A stretch of 64,000 nt of DNA from CAVYOE01 sp963770155 (GTDB taxonomy: Bacteria > Actinomycetota > Thermoleophilia > Solirubrobacterales > 70-9): contig CAVYOE010000001.1 of the NCBI GenBank assembly GCA_963770155.1, forward strand, positions 992,001 through 1,056,000. The letters run 5' to 3'. A program made the translations under genes and the position numbers. Positions 18,177-26,097 of this stretch are shown here, piece by piece. How positions within the stretch are numbered: position 1 is the first letter of the stretch; every line of letters starts with the position of its first letter. The notes beneath the pieces were generated by a model, which ran no database searches, was not told the DNA's origin, and saw only the letters and a program-made list of their open reading frames with translations.

Positions 18177-18812
18177 CTAGCAGGCCTGTGCCGCCGCCGC
18201 GGCGGCCTTGGCTGCTTTTTGTGCGGCAGCCTGCGCGGCCTCCGCGTTCGCTGCCGCCTTCTTTGCTCCCTCGGCGGCCTTGTTCGCGGCGTTCTTCGCT
18301 TCGGCGGCCAGCATGCTCTTGTTCTCTGCCTCCGCGGCCGCCTTCTTCGCCGCCTCGGCGAGCTTCTTCGCCGCCGCCTTCTTGGAGTCCGAGGCGCCCT
18401 TTCCTGCCGCGGCCTTCTTCGCCGCGTCGGCCTTCTTCTTCAGCTCCGCAGCCTTCTTCTGCGCCGCGGCGGCTTCGTTTGCGGCTGCCTCTGCCTTCTT
18501 GCCTGCTTCGCCTGCGGCGGTTTTCTTCGCATCGGCATCCTTCTGCGCGAGCTCGGCCTCCTTCTTCGCCGCGGCAGCCTTCTTCTGGGCTTCCTCCGCG
18601 GCCGGGCAGGTTCCGCCGGTCTTCGTTGGTACAGGCTGCTTCTGCGCGGTCGGTGGCGTGGTTGTCGTCGCCGGCGGCGCCTTGGTCGTCTCCGCAGTGG
18701 TGGCGCTGGACCCGAGGGACCCCTCGCGCTCGTCGTCGTCTCCGCCACATCCGGTCCAGAGCAACCCGGTGGCGATCAGCAGCATCCCCGCAGTGGCAAT
18801 CCTTTTCCTCAT
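18177..18812 (-). CDS. Ala/Lys-rich helical surface lipoprotein
   Basis: Lipoprotein of 211 aa with lipobox WTGC (Cys 22) and a Thr/Pro-rich linker to about 68. From 70 to 210 it is almost entirely Ala, Lys, Glu and Gln: about 67 Ala and 30 Lys in 140 residues, with blocks such as KKAAAKKLAEAAKKAAAEA. A continuous helix or coiled coil is expected, as in TolA domain II. Cys 69 and the terminal Cys 211 bracket the helical part. The ATG at 18812 is preferred over 18827 because the AAGGAGAGGG ribosome site lies between them. It is divergent from the lysyl-oxidase-like gene, and its KAAAK-type blocks resemble elastin cross-linking segments. The function is unknown. Confidence 0.8.
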   Translation of the reverse strand: MRKRIATAGMLLIATGLLWTGCGGDDDEREGSLGSSATTAETTKAPPATTTTPPTAQKQPVPTKTGGTCPAAEEAQKKAAAAKKEAELAQKDADAKKTAAGEAGKKAEAAANEAAAAQKKAAELKKKADAAKKAAAGKGASDSKKAAAKKLAEAAKKAAAEAENKSMLAAEAKNAANKAAEGAKKAAANAEAAQAAAQKAAKAAAAAAQAC

Positions 18813-18931
18813 CTCCCTCTCCTTCATAGTCGTGGTCCGCGCGACGAGCGCAGAAGGAATCTTGTCATACGCCCGCGGACGGAGTCGCAGTTCCGTAACG
18901 CCCGACGCAGCGAGGGCGTACCTTGTGTGTG

Positions 18932-19858
18932 ATGAAAGCGGGGCGAGGGATCCTCGGGCGCGTGGCGGGAGGTGTGGCCACCGGACTGTGCCTGGCTGCA
19001 TTTGCGCCGGCCGCGTGGGCGCACGACGAGCTGAAGCCCGACCTTGCGGCAATGCCGGCCGATGACCTATCTGTCGCCTACTCGGGCGGGGTGCGCTCAG
19101 AGCTGCGCCTGTCGACCGCGATCGCCAACCGGGGCAGCGGTCCGCTCGAGCTCTATCCGATGAGCGGCGTCGACTGCAACGAAAACAGCGACCCGGCCGA
19201 CGACCGGCTCGCGTACCAGCGCGTGTTCGAGGACACCAGCGCCGACGGAGTGTTCGATCGGGCCACCGACACCGACTCGCACAGCTATCCCGCCGGGTGC
19301 ATGACCTACCACCCGCCCCACGACCACTGGCACTTCGAGGACTTCTCCAGGTTCCAGCTTCGAACGCCCACCGGCGACGTGGTCGCTGTCAACGACAAGG
19401 TCAGCTTCTGCGTAACCGACACATCGCCGTTCGACTCGACCCTGCCCGGGTCGCCGGATCTGAAGCACTACACCACCTGCACCCCTGACTCGATCGAAGG
19501 GATCTCGGTCGGCTGGACCGACGTCTACCAGTCTTTCCTTCCCGGGCAGTTCCTCGGGATCACGGGCCTCTCGGACGGGGACTACTGCGTCGCCGTCAAG
19601 GCGGACCCGAGCAACAGGCTGGTCGAGAGCGATGACTCCAACAACGAATCCCTGCGCGGGATCAGCCTTGCTGGCAGCACCGTGGCCGATTCGGCGCGAG
19701 GGTGCGTGCCGTCCTCCCCTCCGTTGATCTCGCCCGGTTCGAATCAGGTCCTTCAACCCGGCCGCAGGAAGCACTGCCGGCGGGGCAAGGCGCGTGCGCC
19801 CGCGAAGAAGCACAAGCGGAAGTGCAAGCGGCGCAAGCCGCCGGTCCGCGCCTTCTAG
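18932..19858 (+). CDS. Lysyl-oxidase family secreted copper protein
   Basis: Exported protein of 308 aa homologous to the catalytic domain of lysyl oxidases, copper/LTQ enzymes that oxidise protein lysine side chains to aldehydes. A signal peptide ends near AWA (30). The copper triad HxHxH is at 130/132/134 within HPPHDHWHFEDFSRF. Lys 156 in NDKVSFC and Tyr 199 in TDVY match the two residues that form the LTQ cofactor in human LOX (K320, Y355). The ESDDSNNE stretch also matches. The C-terminal tail (about 278-308) is Lys/Arg-rich with two Cys (282, 298). ATG 18932 is chosen; GTG 18929 is adjacent. Activity is inferred from residue conservation. Confidence 0.85.
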   Translation: MKAGRGILGRVAGGVATGLCLAAFAPAAWAHDELKPDLAAMPADDLSVAYSGGVRSELRLSTAIANRGSGPLELYPMSGVDCNENSDPADDRLAYQRVFEDTSADGVFDRATDTDSHSYPAGCMTYHPPHDHWHFEDFSRFQLRTPTGDVVAVNDKVSFCVTDTSPFDSTLPGSPDLKHYTTCTPDSIEGISVGWTDVYQSFLPGQFLGITGLSDGDYCVAVKADPSNRLVESDDSNNESLRGISLAGSTVADSARGCVPSSPPLISPGSNQVLQPGRRKHCRRGKARAPAKKHKRKCKRRKPPVRAF

Positions 19859-19901
19859 GCAGCTAAGGCGCGAATAGCCGCACCTCCAACGAGCACCGGC
19901 G

Positions 19902-20303
19902 CTAGTCAGCCCACCAGTCGCGCTCGCCCTCGACATCTTCGCGCGGATCCTCGCCCAGATTGGGCGCGCCGATGACGATGATCTCGAGACCCTCCGGCCC
20001 GGCCTCGTAGCCTCGCCACGTACCGGGCGGGACGCGCACGACGTCCCACTCCTCGAGCTCGACGACCTCGTCGTCGAGCTTCATCCGTCCGCTCCCGCCC
20101 ACGACCACGTACACCTCCTCCTGCTTCTTGTGCGTGTGGCCGTAGGGAAAGCGGTAACCGGGCGGGATTCGCTGGTAGCCCAGGCCGGATTGCTCGAGCC
20201 CAAGAGCCTCGGTCGCCAAGCGGAACTCCAGGTCCGGCGCACCGTCGAAGTTGGATCCGAGGTCCTCCAGGTCCTCCTTCAGGTTCCTGAGCGTGAAGGG
20301 CAC
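19902..20303 (-). CDS. Cupin-domain protein
   Basis: Small beta-barrel protein, 133 aa from the GTG at 20303, preceded by AGGA seven bases upstream. An alternative ATG at 20360 adds 19 residues without family similarity. The cupin core has GHTHKKQEEVYVVVGGSG (two His and a Glu as metal ligands) and the second motif with VPPGTWRGYEA. It may bind metal and a small ligand; function unknown. It lies between the lysyl-oxidase-like gene, with which it converges, and the TadE cluster. Confidence 0.8.
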   Translation of the reverse strand: MPFTLRNLKEDLEDLGSNFDGAPDLEFRLATEALGLEQSGLGYQRIPPGYRFPYGHTHKKQEEVYVVVGGSGRMKLDDEVVELEEWDVVRVPPGTWRGYEAGPEGLEIIVIGAPNLGEDPREDVEGERDWWAD

Positions 20304-20382
20304 GGCCGCAATCCTACGGTGACGCGGAGCACCGCCGGTTGCGACGATTCCGTGGGCCAACCGGCTTACTCCACGAGCCGAC

Positions 20383-22320
20383 TCACTCCACGAGCCTCAC
20401 CTCCAACGGCGGCGAGATCAGGGCACCGGCGCCGTTAAGGAGAGCGAGGATGCGGGCAACGTAGGCGCGGGTCTCGGCATACGGAACGCAGTCGCAAGCG
20501 CCGACCGCGCCCGCTCCGGCGTTGTAGGCGGCGAGAGCCAGCGGGACCGACCTGAACTGGCGCAGCAGGTCCGACATCAGGTGGGCCTGCGCGTCGATCG
20601 CCGCCTCGGGGTCGAACGGGTTGCGGAGCCCGTAGGAGGCCGCGGTACCGGGCATGAACTGCGCGAGGCCCTGGGCGCCGGCGGGAGAGACCGCATTCGG
20701 ATTGAAGCCGGACTCGGCCTCGATCTGAGCGGCGAGCAGAGCCGCTGAGACGTTCCAGCGCACAGCCGAGCGGCGCAGCGGCTCCCGATACCGACCCGGG
20801 ACGAACGAAGGTACCCCGGCCGCGGCATTTGCCTGTGTCAGCCCGTCGGCGCCCCCGGCCGAGTTCCCGGCGCTGGAGCACGGGGCTGGACCGCGCACGT
20901 AGCCGAAATGCCAGGGTTCCCAGCTGTAGCGCCGCTGGAAGCCGAACCGGGAAGCGTTTGCGGCGAGCCATCCATAGGCGCTCGCGGGACCGAGGTCGAG
21001 CTCGGTGGCGCAGCGGTGCAGCGAGGTCCCCGGGCGGGCGACCCAGGTCGGATCGGGATGGGCCGCAAACAGCGCCGCCTGCTCCGCGTCGGAGCGGAAG
21101 CCCGAGCTGACGGTCAGCAGGATGCCTGCGCGCCGCGCCGCCGCGGCCATCTGGTCGAAGGCGAGGCCGACGTCCGGGCGCATCCCCTCCGCCTGGCGAT
21201 AGACGAGCGGCCCCGAGTAGCCACCGCCGCTCGCCTGCACGGGCAGGCCGGTCCAGCCCGCGGGAGGAGCGGCTTCGGCGGTAGCGCTTGCGATCACCGG
21301 CACCGGGCGGGCCGCGGCCACGGACTCGAGCTCGCCCCTGACCCGGACCGTCGCCCGCACGGGCACTGGCTGGGCGCGGCCGGGGAACCTGATCCGGACC
21401 CGACCGGCGGCGACGCCATTGCGGGCGGCGACCTCCCGGGCGGCGTCGGCGGCGCGGCGAAGGAACTCGGCCTTGCCCAGGTGGCGCGGATTCGAAAGGC
21501 CGTTCGGGAGGCGCGCCGGAGCCGTCAGCCGCGGCAGGTCGTCGCGCATCGACCGGGCCGCGGAGATCGCGGCGAGGTCGGCCGATCGCTGCGCCCGTCC
21601 GGCCCCGGTCATCGCGCCGACGATCGTGACCAGCACCAACGCTGCCGTGATCACCGCCGCCGCCGCGCCGAGGACGGCCGGCATCGCCTGGCCGCGATCG
21701 GAGCGCATCAGCCCGGCGGCTAGTCGGGCCGCGCGGGATGCGGCAACACCGCCGGGATCGATCCCCGCCAGGGCCCGCCGCGAGGCAACCCTGCCGAGGG
21801 GACGCGTTGCGACCCGCGCTCGGGATCCGCGGCGGTGCAGGTCGGCGGCGACGAGGCCCGAGAGCGCCCGGTCGCGCGGCAGCCGGGCGCAGAACAGGCC
21901 TCCCGACACCGGCGCCAAGCGGTCGAGCCCGTCCGTCCAGATTTCGGGCGGGACGTGCAGGACCGTGCAGAAGGGCTGCTCGGTGCCGGCCAGACCCCGC
22001 AGGCGGGCCAACTCCGGAAGGGGCTCCGGTTCCACCGGAATCGCCAACACACATAAATGCCCGCGTGCGACCGCGCCGTCCCAACCTGCCGCGCGCAGGT
22101 CCGCCTCGAGCCGGCGGGCGCCGGAGGACGCGAGCAGGGTCGGGGGCCGCCGCCGGGGTTCGGATTCAAGCGTCGCCAGCACCGCTGCCGCCCCGGGATC
22201 TCCGCCCGAGCGAACCGCCGCGACGCCGACGGAAGCCGCGTGAGCGAGGCCATCGCGCACGCCGGGCGCCTGCGTCGCGAGCACGACCGCCCCGCTACGA
22301 CGTTCCCGGCGCTCGCTCAC
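20383..22320 (-). CDS. TadE-like/VanY peptidase/lytic transglycosylase fusion
   Basis: Large protein of 645 aa. Residues 1-205 are unrecognised. A pilin-like segment DRGQAMPAVLG plus a hydrophobic helix (208-240) and SADLAAISAARS follows, as in helicase-neighbourhood TadE-like proteins. Then comes a VanY-type D,D-carboxypeptidase (about 370-476; zinc ligands His 435, Asp 442, His 471, catalytic Glu 468 in WEPWH). The C-terminal lytic transglycosylase (about 515-630) has catalytic Glu 536 in EAESGFNP and a GLAQFMP motif. It thus joins a membrane helix, a stem-peptide cutter and a glycan cutter. The first 205 residues might be a separate cistron fused in frame. The GTG start overlaps the preceding gene by 4 bases. 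Confidence 0.82.
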   Translation of the reverse strand: MSERRERRSGAVVLATQAPGVRDGLAHAASVGVAAVRSGGDPGAAAVLATLESEPRRRPPTLLASSGARRLEADLRAAGWDGAVARGHLCVLAIPVEPEPLPELARLRGLAGTEQPFCTVLHVPPEIWTDGLDRLAPVSGGLFCARLPRDRALSGLVAADLHRRGSRARVATRPLGRVASRRALAGIDPGGVAASRAARLAAGLMRSDRGQAMPAVLGAAAAVITAALVLVTIVGAMTGAGRAQRSADLAAISAARSMRDDLPRLTAPARLPNGLSNPRHLGKAEFLRRAADAAREVAARNGVAAGRVRIRFPGRAQPVPVRATVRVRGELESVAAARPVPVIASATAEAAPPAGWTGLPVQASGGGYSGPLVYRQAEGMRPDVGLAFDQMAAAARRAGILLTVSSGFRSDAEQAALFAAHPDPTWVARPGTSLHRCATELDLGPASAYGWLAANASRFGFQRRYSWEPWHFGYVRGPAPCSSAGNSAGGADGLTQANAAAGVPSFVPGRYREPLRRSAVRWNVSAALLAAQIEAESGFNPNAVSPAGAQGLAQFMPGTAASYGLRNPFDPEAAIDAQAHLMSDLLRQFRSVPLALAAYNAGAGAVGACDCVPYAETRAYVARILALLNGAGALISPPLEVRLVE

Positions 22321-22658
22321 CTGTCCGGTCGCACGTGCGCGATCGAGGAGATCTCGAGCCGGTCGTCCAGTCCAGGAACGACCGTTGGCGGCCGCAGGCG
22401 CACGCCCACCCGGCCCCCGTCGATATCGATCGCGACGCGGTCCTCGGTCCAGTCCGGGAGGGCCGCCCGCGCCGCAGCCGCAGCCGGCTTCCCCGCCGCC
22501 GCGGCGAGCGCACCTGCTTCGGCGGCGCCGTCGGCGAGCGTCAACGCGTAGCCCGCTGCCAGGAGCTGAAGACAGACGAGTCCGGCGAGAAGCAGCAGCG
22601 GGATGCCCGCGACCAGCTCGATCGCGGCTTGTCCGGTCTGATTCTCAGCCGCCTTCAT
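22317..22658 (-). CDS. TadE-like pseudopilin protein
   Basis: Short membrane protein, 113 aa, beginning MKAAENQTGQAAIELVAG with a following hydrophobic helix (IPLLLLAGLVCLQLLAAGYAL). GQAAIEL resembles a class III prepilin cleavage site with Glu at +5, as in TadE/TadF minor pilins. The rest is an Ala-rich helix and a small beta-rich end. ATG 22658 overlaps the upstream TadE-like gene by 14 bases. No Tad ATPase, platform or prepilin peptidase gene is in the window. Confidence 0.75.
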   Translation of the reverse strand: MKAAENQTGQAAIELVAGIPLLLLAGLVCLQLLAAGYALTLADGAAEAGALAAAAGKPAAAAARAALPDWTEDRVAIDIDGGRVGVRLRPPTVVPGLDDRLEISSIAHVRPDR

Positions 22659-23010
22659 CCTCACCCCCGAGCGAGCTGGCGGCCGCTGCCTCGACCCGCG
22701 GCACCCACGGAACAAGGAACGGAACTCCCACGCGGACCCGGACCGGTGGGCCGGCAGTGACCCGCGCACTCTCGCGAAGCAGGGCCGGCAGGGCCCGCTT
22801 CGCAGCCGCAACGCCGTCGTCCCCCACGTGCTCGGCTCGCGCCCCGACGCGCGCAGCGACTCCCGCGGACCAGAGGGCGTGGCCCGCCAGCCCCACCTGC
22901 ACCGCGACCGCAACGCACAAGAGCAGCAGCGGCAGCACCGCGACCAGCTCCACGGAGGCCTGGCCGCGCCCCGGCTCCCAGACGGAGGATGGAGGAGGCT
23001 GCCGCTGCAT
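22645..23010 (-). CDS. TadE-like pseudopilin protein
   Basis: First gene of the three-gene TadE-like set; 121 aa. After a 16-residue leader it has RGQASVELVAVLPLLLL, a prepilin-type cleavage site with Glu at +5, followed by a membrane helix and an Ala/Arg-rich soluble part ending in an acidic GGEDEGG. The three proteins share the GQA(x)(x)E/A site, suggesting common processing and assembly into a surface structure. The ATG lies at 23010, about 78 bases from the next gene upstream. Confidence 0.78.
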   Translation of the reverse strand: MQRQPPPSSVWEPGRGQASVELVAVLPLLLLCVAVAVQVGLAGHALWSAGVAARVGARAEHVGDDGVAAAKRALPALLRESARVTAGPPVRVRVGVPFLVPWVPRVEAAAASSLGGEDEGG

Positions 23011-23087
23011 GGGCCCGACGCTAGGGCTCGTTCCCGTACGCGGGACGCGCGCGGGGTCAGCTCATCCGCACGCCAATGTGATTTCTC

Positions 23088-23447
23088 TCAGTAGCTCCGC
23101 GCTTCGCGGTAGACGAGGACCAGCCCATAGATGGACAGCGCGATCACCGCGATCCAGGCCAACGTGCCGAGACCGGTCTCGAGCATCTCGTCGGCGCCGG
23201 CGACCATCAGGGCAAGCCCCCCGATTGCGCCATAGAGGACGGCGCGCCAGCGGTCGCTCAGCGTGTAGATGGAGAGCTGGTTCTCCTGGTGCAGCCGGTA
23301 GACGAAGAAGGCAATCGCAACCAGGAAGCCCATGGTCAGCGCCGTGAACACCGTCTCGGTGGCGTTGTCGCCGCCGGGGATTACCGTGATCGCGAGGGCG
23401 ATCAAAGCGATCACGGCTACGTTTCTCGCAATCTGCGGGAACGGCAC
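23088..23447 (-). CDS. Small four-helix membrane protein of unknown function
   Basis: Predicted 119-aa integral membrane protein with hydrophobic segments near 8-22, 31-47, 65-82 and 92-110, ending VLVYREARSY. The frame is open farther upstream but overlaps the divergent HD gene. GTG at 23447 begins a sensible membrane protein (PFPQIARNVAVIALI). I do not recognise the family. Confidence 0.6.
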   Translation of the reverse strand: MPFPQIARNVAVIALIALAITVIPGGDNATETVFTALTMGFLVAIAFFVYRLHQENQLSIYTLSDRWRAVLYGAIGGLALMVAGADEMLETGLGTLAWIAVIALSIYGLVLVYREARSY

Positions 23448-23528
23448 GGGTCCGGAGTGTACGAATCGGCCGGTTCTGGTTAGTTTGCCGCGGTTGGCGG
23501 GATTGCCTGCCGAGGGGGGAGCGAGGTT

Positions 23529-24107
23529 ATGGAGCAAGCTGCCACAACCGCAAGGGTCACTCAGTCGGGCCGCGCCGAGGCGGCGTTGAGCTTCGCGCGC
23601 ACAAAGCATGGCGGCCAACGCCGCAAACAGGATGGGCAGCCGTTCATCGAGCACCCGATCGCAGTAGCGCAGCTGCTTGCGGATGAGGGCTTCGGGGAGA
23701 GCTTGGTCGCGACCGCCTACATGCACGACCTGCTCGAGAAGACAGACGCAACCTCGGGCGAGATCGCCGAACTCTGTGACGAGGAGATCGCTGCGGCTGT
23801 CGAGTCGCTGAGCGAAGACCCCTCGATCGCCGACTATGGCGAGCGCAAGCGAGAGCTGCGCCGCCGAGTGCTGGAGGGCGGTCGCGACGCCGCCCTGGTC
23901 TTTGCGGCCGACCGCCTCGCCAACATCAGGGACTGGCGGGGCCTCGACGCCGAACAGCGGGACTCACTCGCCGCGCGTCTCGGAACCGACTTCAAGCAGC
24001 GGTTCGAGATCTGGCGCGAAGACCTTGCCGCACTGAGCGAGCTCGACCCCTCTCTGCCCTTCCTGGCAGAGGTGGAAATCGAGCTCCGCCGGCTCCTTAT
24101 TTCGTAG
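23529..24107 (+). CDS. HD-domain hydrolase (RelA/SpoT-hydrolase or MESH1-like)
   Basis: Single-domain protein of 192 aa with the ppGpp-hydrolase type HD pattern: FARTKHGGQRRKQDGQPFIEHP at the start (His ligands), YMHDLLEKTDAT (HD pair) and ADRLANIRD (last Asp). This matches the hydrolase part of RelA/SpoT without the synthetase, as in small alarmone hydrolases, so alarmone or nucleotide hydrolysis is plausible but unproven. The gene overlaps the convergent small membrane protein gene by 11 bases. Confidence 0.8.
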   Translation: MEQAATTARVTQSGRAEAALSFARTKHGGQRRKQDGQPFIEHPIAVAQLLADEGFGESLVATAYMHDLLEKTDATSGEIAELCDEEIAAAVESLSEDPSIADYGERKRELRRRVLEGGRDAALVFAADRLANIRDWRGLDAEQRDSLAARLGTDFKQRFEIWREDLAALSELDPSLPFLAEVEIELRRLLIS

Positions 24108-24342
24108 TCATCACGATCACGCCGAGCGCGATCGCCGAGGCAAATACGGCGAGTCCCGCAAGCATGAGCAGCGTCGCAGCGACGGCGGCAGCGTTGCGAT
24201 CGTTGCGGCGCATTTCCGCCATCGTCGCCGCTCCATAGATCGAAACCGAGAACGCGAGCGTGACCCCGACCGCCGCGACCAGCGAGTAGATCACGGTCTC
24301 GAGCAGCGCCCGGCCCTCGACGATCTCGGCGAGCAGCGGCAT
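24097..24342 (-). CDS. Small membrane protein downstream of pit
   Basis: 81 aa with two hydrophobic helices (about 14-36 and 52-76) separated by a short charged loop (EMRRNDRNA). It is the last gene of the phosphate island, its start overlapping the pit stop by one base, so cotranslation with pit is likely. It may be an accessory subunit of the transporter; there is no recognised family. Confidence 0.6.
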   Translation of the reverse strand: MPLLAEIVEGRALLETVIYSLVAAVGVTLAFSVSIYGAATMAEMRRNDRNAAAVAATLLMLAGLAVFASAIALGVIVMTTK

Positions 24343-25439
24343 CAGCCCGCCGGTGCCGGCGCCCCGGCCTGGTTACGGCGCACCAGCAGGGCCGCGATCG
24401 CCATCAGCGCGAGCACCGAGACGATCACCGGCCCAACCGCGCCCTCGCCGAAGATCCTGGTGAAGCCGTAGGTGGCGGCTCCGATCCCAGCGGCGCAGGG
24501 CAGGGTCAGCAACCACGCAACGACGATGTTGCCTGCCACCCCCCAGCGCACCGCCGAGATCCGCTTGCCGGCGCCCGCGCCCATGACCCCGCCGCTGATC
24601 ACCTGGGTGGTCGAAAGGGGGAAGCCGAAGTGCGAGGACGAGAGAATCACGGCTGCGCCGGCGCCCTGTGCCGAGAAACCCTGGGCGGCGTCCATCTTGA
24701 TGATTCGGGTGCCCATCGTCCGGATGATGCGCCAGCCACCCCCGTAGGTCCCGAGCGCAATTGCCGTTGCCGCCGAAATCACGACCCAAGTCGGGACGCT
24801 TGCGTCCTCGCTCAAGGATCCGTTCGCGATCAGGGCAAGGGTGATCACCCCCATCGTCTTCTGTGCGTCGTTGGTGCCGTGGGCGAGCGCCAGCAGTCCG
24901 CCGGAGACCACCTGCCCCAATCTGAAGCCGCGGTTGACCGGTCCCGGCCGCTGCCGCCCGATCACCCGATAGGCGACCGTGATCGCGATCGCGGCCGCGG
25001 TGAAGGCGACCAGGGGCGCGATCACCGCCGGCAGCAGGACCTTCCCCAGGATCCCCTCCCCGAGTACCGCGCCGGCCCCCGAGGCGGCGAAGGTCGAACC
25101 CACAACCCCGCCGATCAGCGCGTGGGAGGAGCTCGACGGCAGGCCGTACCACCAGGTGACCAGGTTCCAGGTGATCGCCCCGATCAGGCCGGCGAAGACG
25201 ACGGTCGGTGTGATCGCGTCGCCGTCGACCACGTCCTTGGCAACGGTCGCCGCGACCTCGAGCGAGATGAAGGCGCCGACGAAGTTGAGGATGGCGGCAA
25301 AGGTGACCGCCATTCGCGGCGACATCGCCCTGGTCGAGATCGAGGTCGCAACGACGTTGGCGGTGTCGTGGAAGCCGTTGGTGAAGTCGAAGGCCAGCGC
25401 CGTCGCGACGACGATGACCAGGATCAGGTCAGCCTCCAT
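24342..25439 (-). CDS. pit: Low-affinity inorganic phosphate transporter (PiT family)
   Basis: Cation-coupled phosphate permease, 365 aa, ten or so membrane helices. The duplicated PiT signature is present: the N-terminal half has DFTNGFHDTANVVATSISTR and the C-terminal half ALAHGTNDAQKTMGVITL. GLPSSSSHALIGG and FPLSTTQVISGGVMG are further family motifs. It is encoded 2 bases after the DUF47 gene, a pairing commonly seen for PiT and its PhoU-like regulator. Confidence 0.95.
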   Translation of the reverse strand: MEADLILVIVVATALAFDFTNGFHDTANVVATSISTRAMSPRMAVTFAAILNFVGAFISLEVAATVAKDVVDGDAITPTVVFAGLIGAITWNLVTWWYGLPSSSSHALIGGVVGSTFAASGAGAVLGEGILGKVLLPAVIAPLVAFTAAAIAITVAYRVIGRQRPGPVNRGFRLGQVVSGGLLALAHGTNDAQKTMGVITLALIANGSLSEDASVPTWVVISAATAIALGTYGGGWRIIRTMGTRIIKMDAAQGFSAQGAGAAVILSSSHFGFPLSTTQVISGGVMGAGAGKRISAVRWGVAGNIVVAWLLTLPCAAGIGAATYGFTRIFGEGAVGPVIVSVLALMAIAALLVRRNQAGAPAPAG

Positions 25440-25441
25440 CC

Positions 25442-26065
25442 CTAGCTGTTCTTGATCACGATGCCTTCGAGGATGGAGGCCGACGTCTCAGTAGCGTCGA
25501 TCGCCCGCTCGAGCCTCAGAAATATGTCCCGCCAACGGATGACGACCATCGGGTCGACGCGGTCGGCGAACAGCGACGCGACTGCGTCACGGTAGATCCG
25601 GTCGCCGTCGTTTTCGAGCCGGTGGATCTCGATCCAGTAGTGCTCGAGGTCCTTGAAGTCGGACAGGTTGGAGAGCGCCTCATAGAGCTGCTCGCAGGAC
25701 TTGACCAGCACCTCGGCCAGTGCCATTGCCTGGTCCATCGGGGCTTCGATCCGGTAGAGGCCCATGAAGTCCGCGACCTCCTCGATGTAGTCGACGATGT
25801 CGTCGACCTGGGTAGCGAGACGGTGGATGTCCTCGCGGTCGATCGGGGTGACGAAGGTCGTGTTGAGGCGGTGGACGATGTCGTGGGTAAGACGGTCGCC
25901 CTCCTGCTCGGCCTTGAGGATGTCGCGCGACAGGCCTTCGGTGTTCTCGGGCCAGCCGTTGATCATGTCGCGCAGCAGCTTGGCCGCGCGCAGCGTGTTC
26001 TGGCCCGCCTCCACGAACAGATCGAAGAAGACGCGGTCCTTGGGGACTAGGGAGAACCGGGCCAC
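25442..26065 (-). CDS. DUF47 family PhoU-like phosphate transport regulator
   Basis: All-helical 207-aa protein of the DUF47 (YkaA/Pit accessory protein) family, related in fold to PhoU. Recognisable helices include FFDLFVEAGQNTLRAAKLL, EGDRLTHDIVHRLNTTF and TPIDREDIHRLATQVDDIVD, which carries the Asp/Glu metal-binding residues. It starts with GTG and is directly upstream of pit, which it presumably controls according to phosphate supply. Confidence 0.9.
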   Translation of the reverse strand: MARFSLVPKDRVFFDLFVEAGQNTLRAAKLLRDMINGWPENTEGLSRDILKAEQEGDRLTHDIVHRLNTTFVTPIDREDIHRLATQVDDIVDYIEEVADFMGLYRIEAPMDQAMALAEVLVKSCEQLYEALSNLSDFKDLEHYWIEIHRLENDGDRIYRDAVASLFADRVDPMVVIRWRDIFLRLERAIDATETSASILEGIVIKNS

Positions 26066-26097
26066 CGGCGCGGCACGCTACCAATGCGCGCGGGTGA

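Noticed and set aside
18200..18620. Repetitive GCC/TTC-rich DNA that looks like a simple-sequence array
   Set aside because: Explained by the Ala/Lys codons of the lipoprotein. There is no fixed repeat unit and no spacers, so it is not CRISPR or a satellite.
20303..20360. Extra N-terminal residues of the cupin protein from ATG 20360
   Set aside because: No family similarity, and a better ribosome site precedes GTG 20303.
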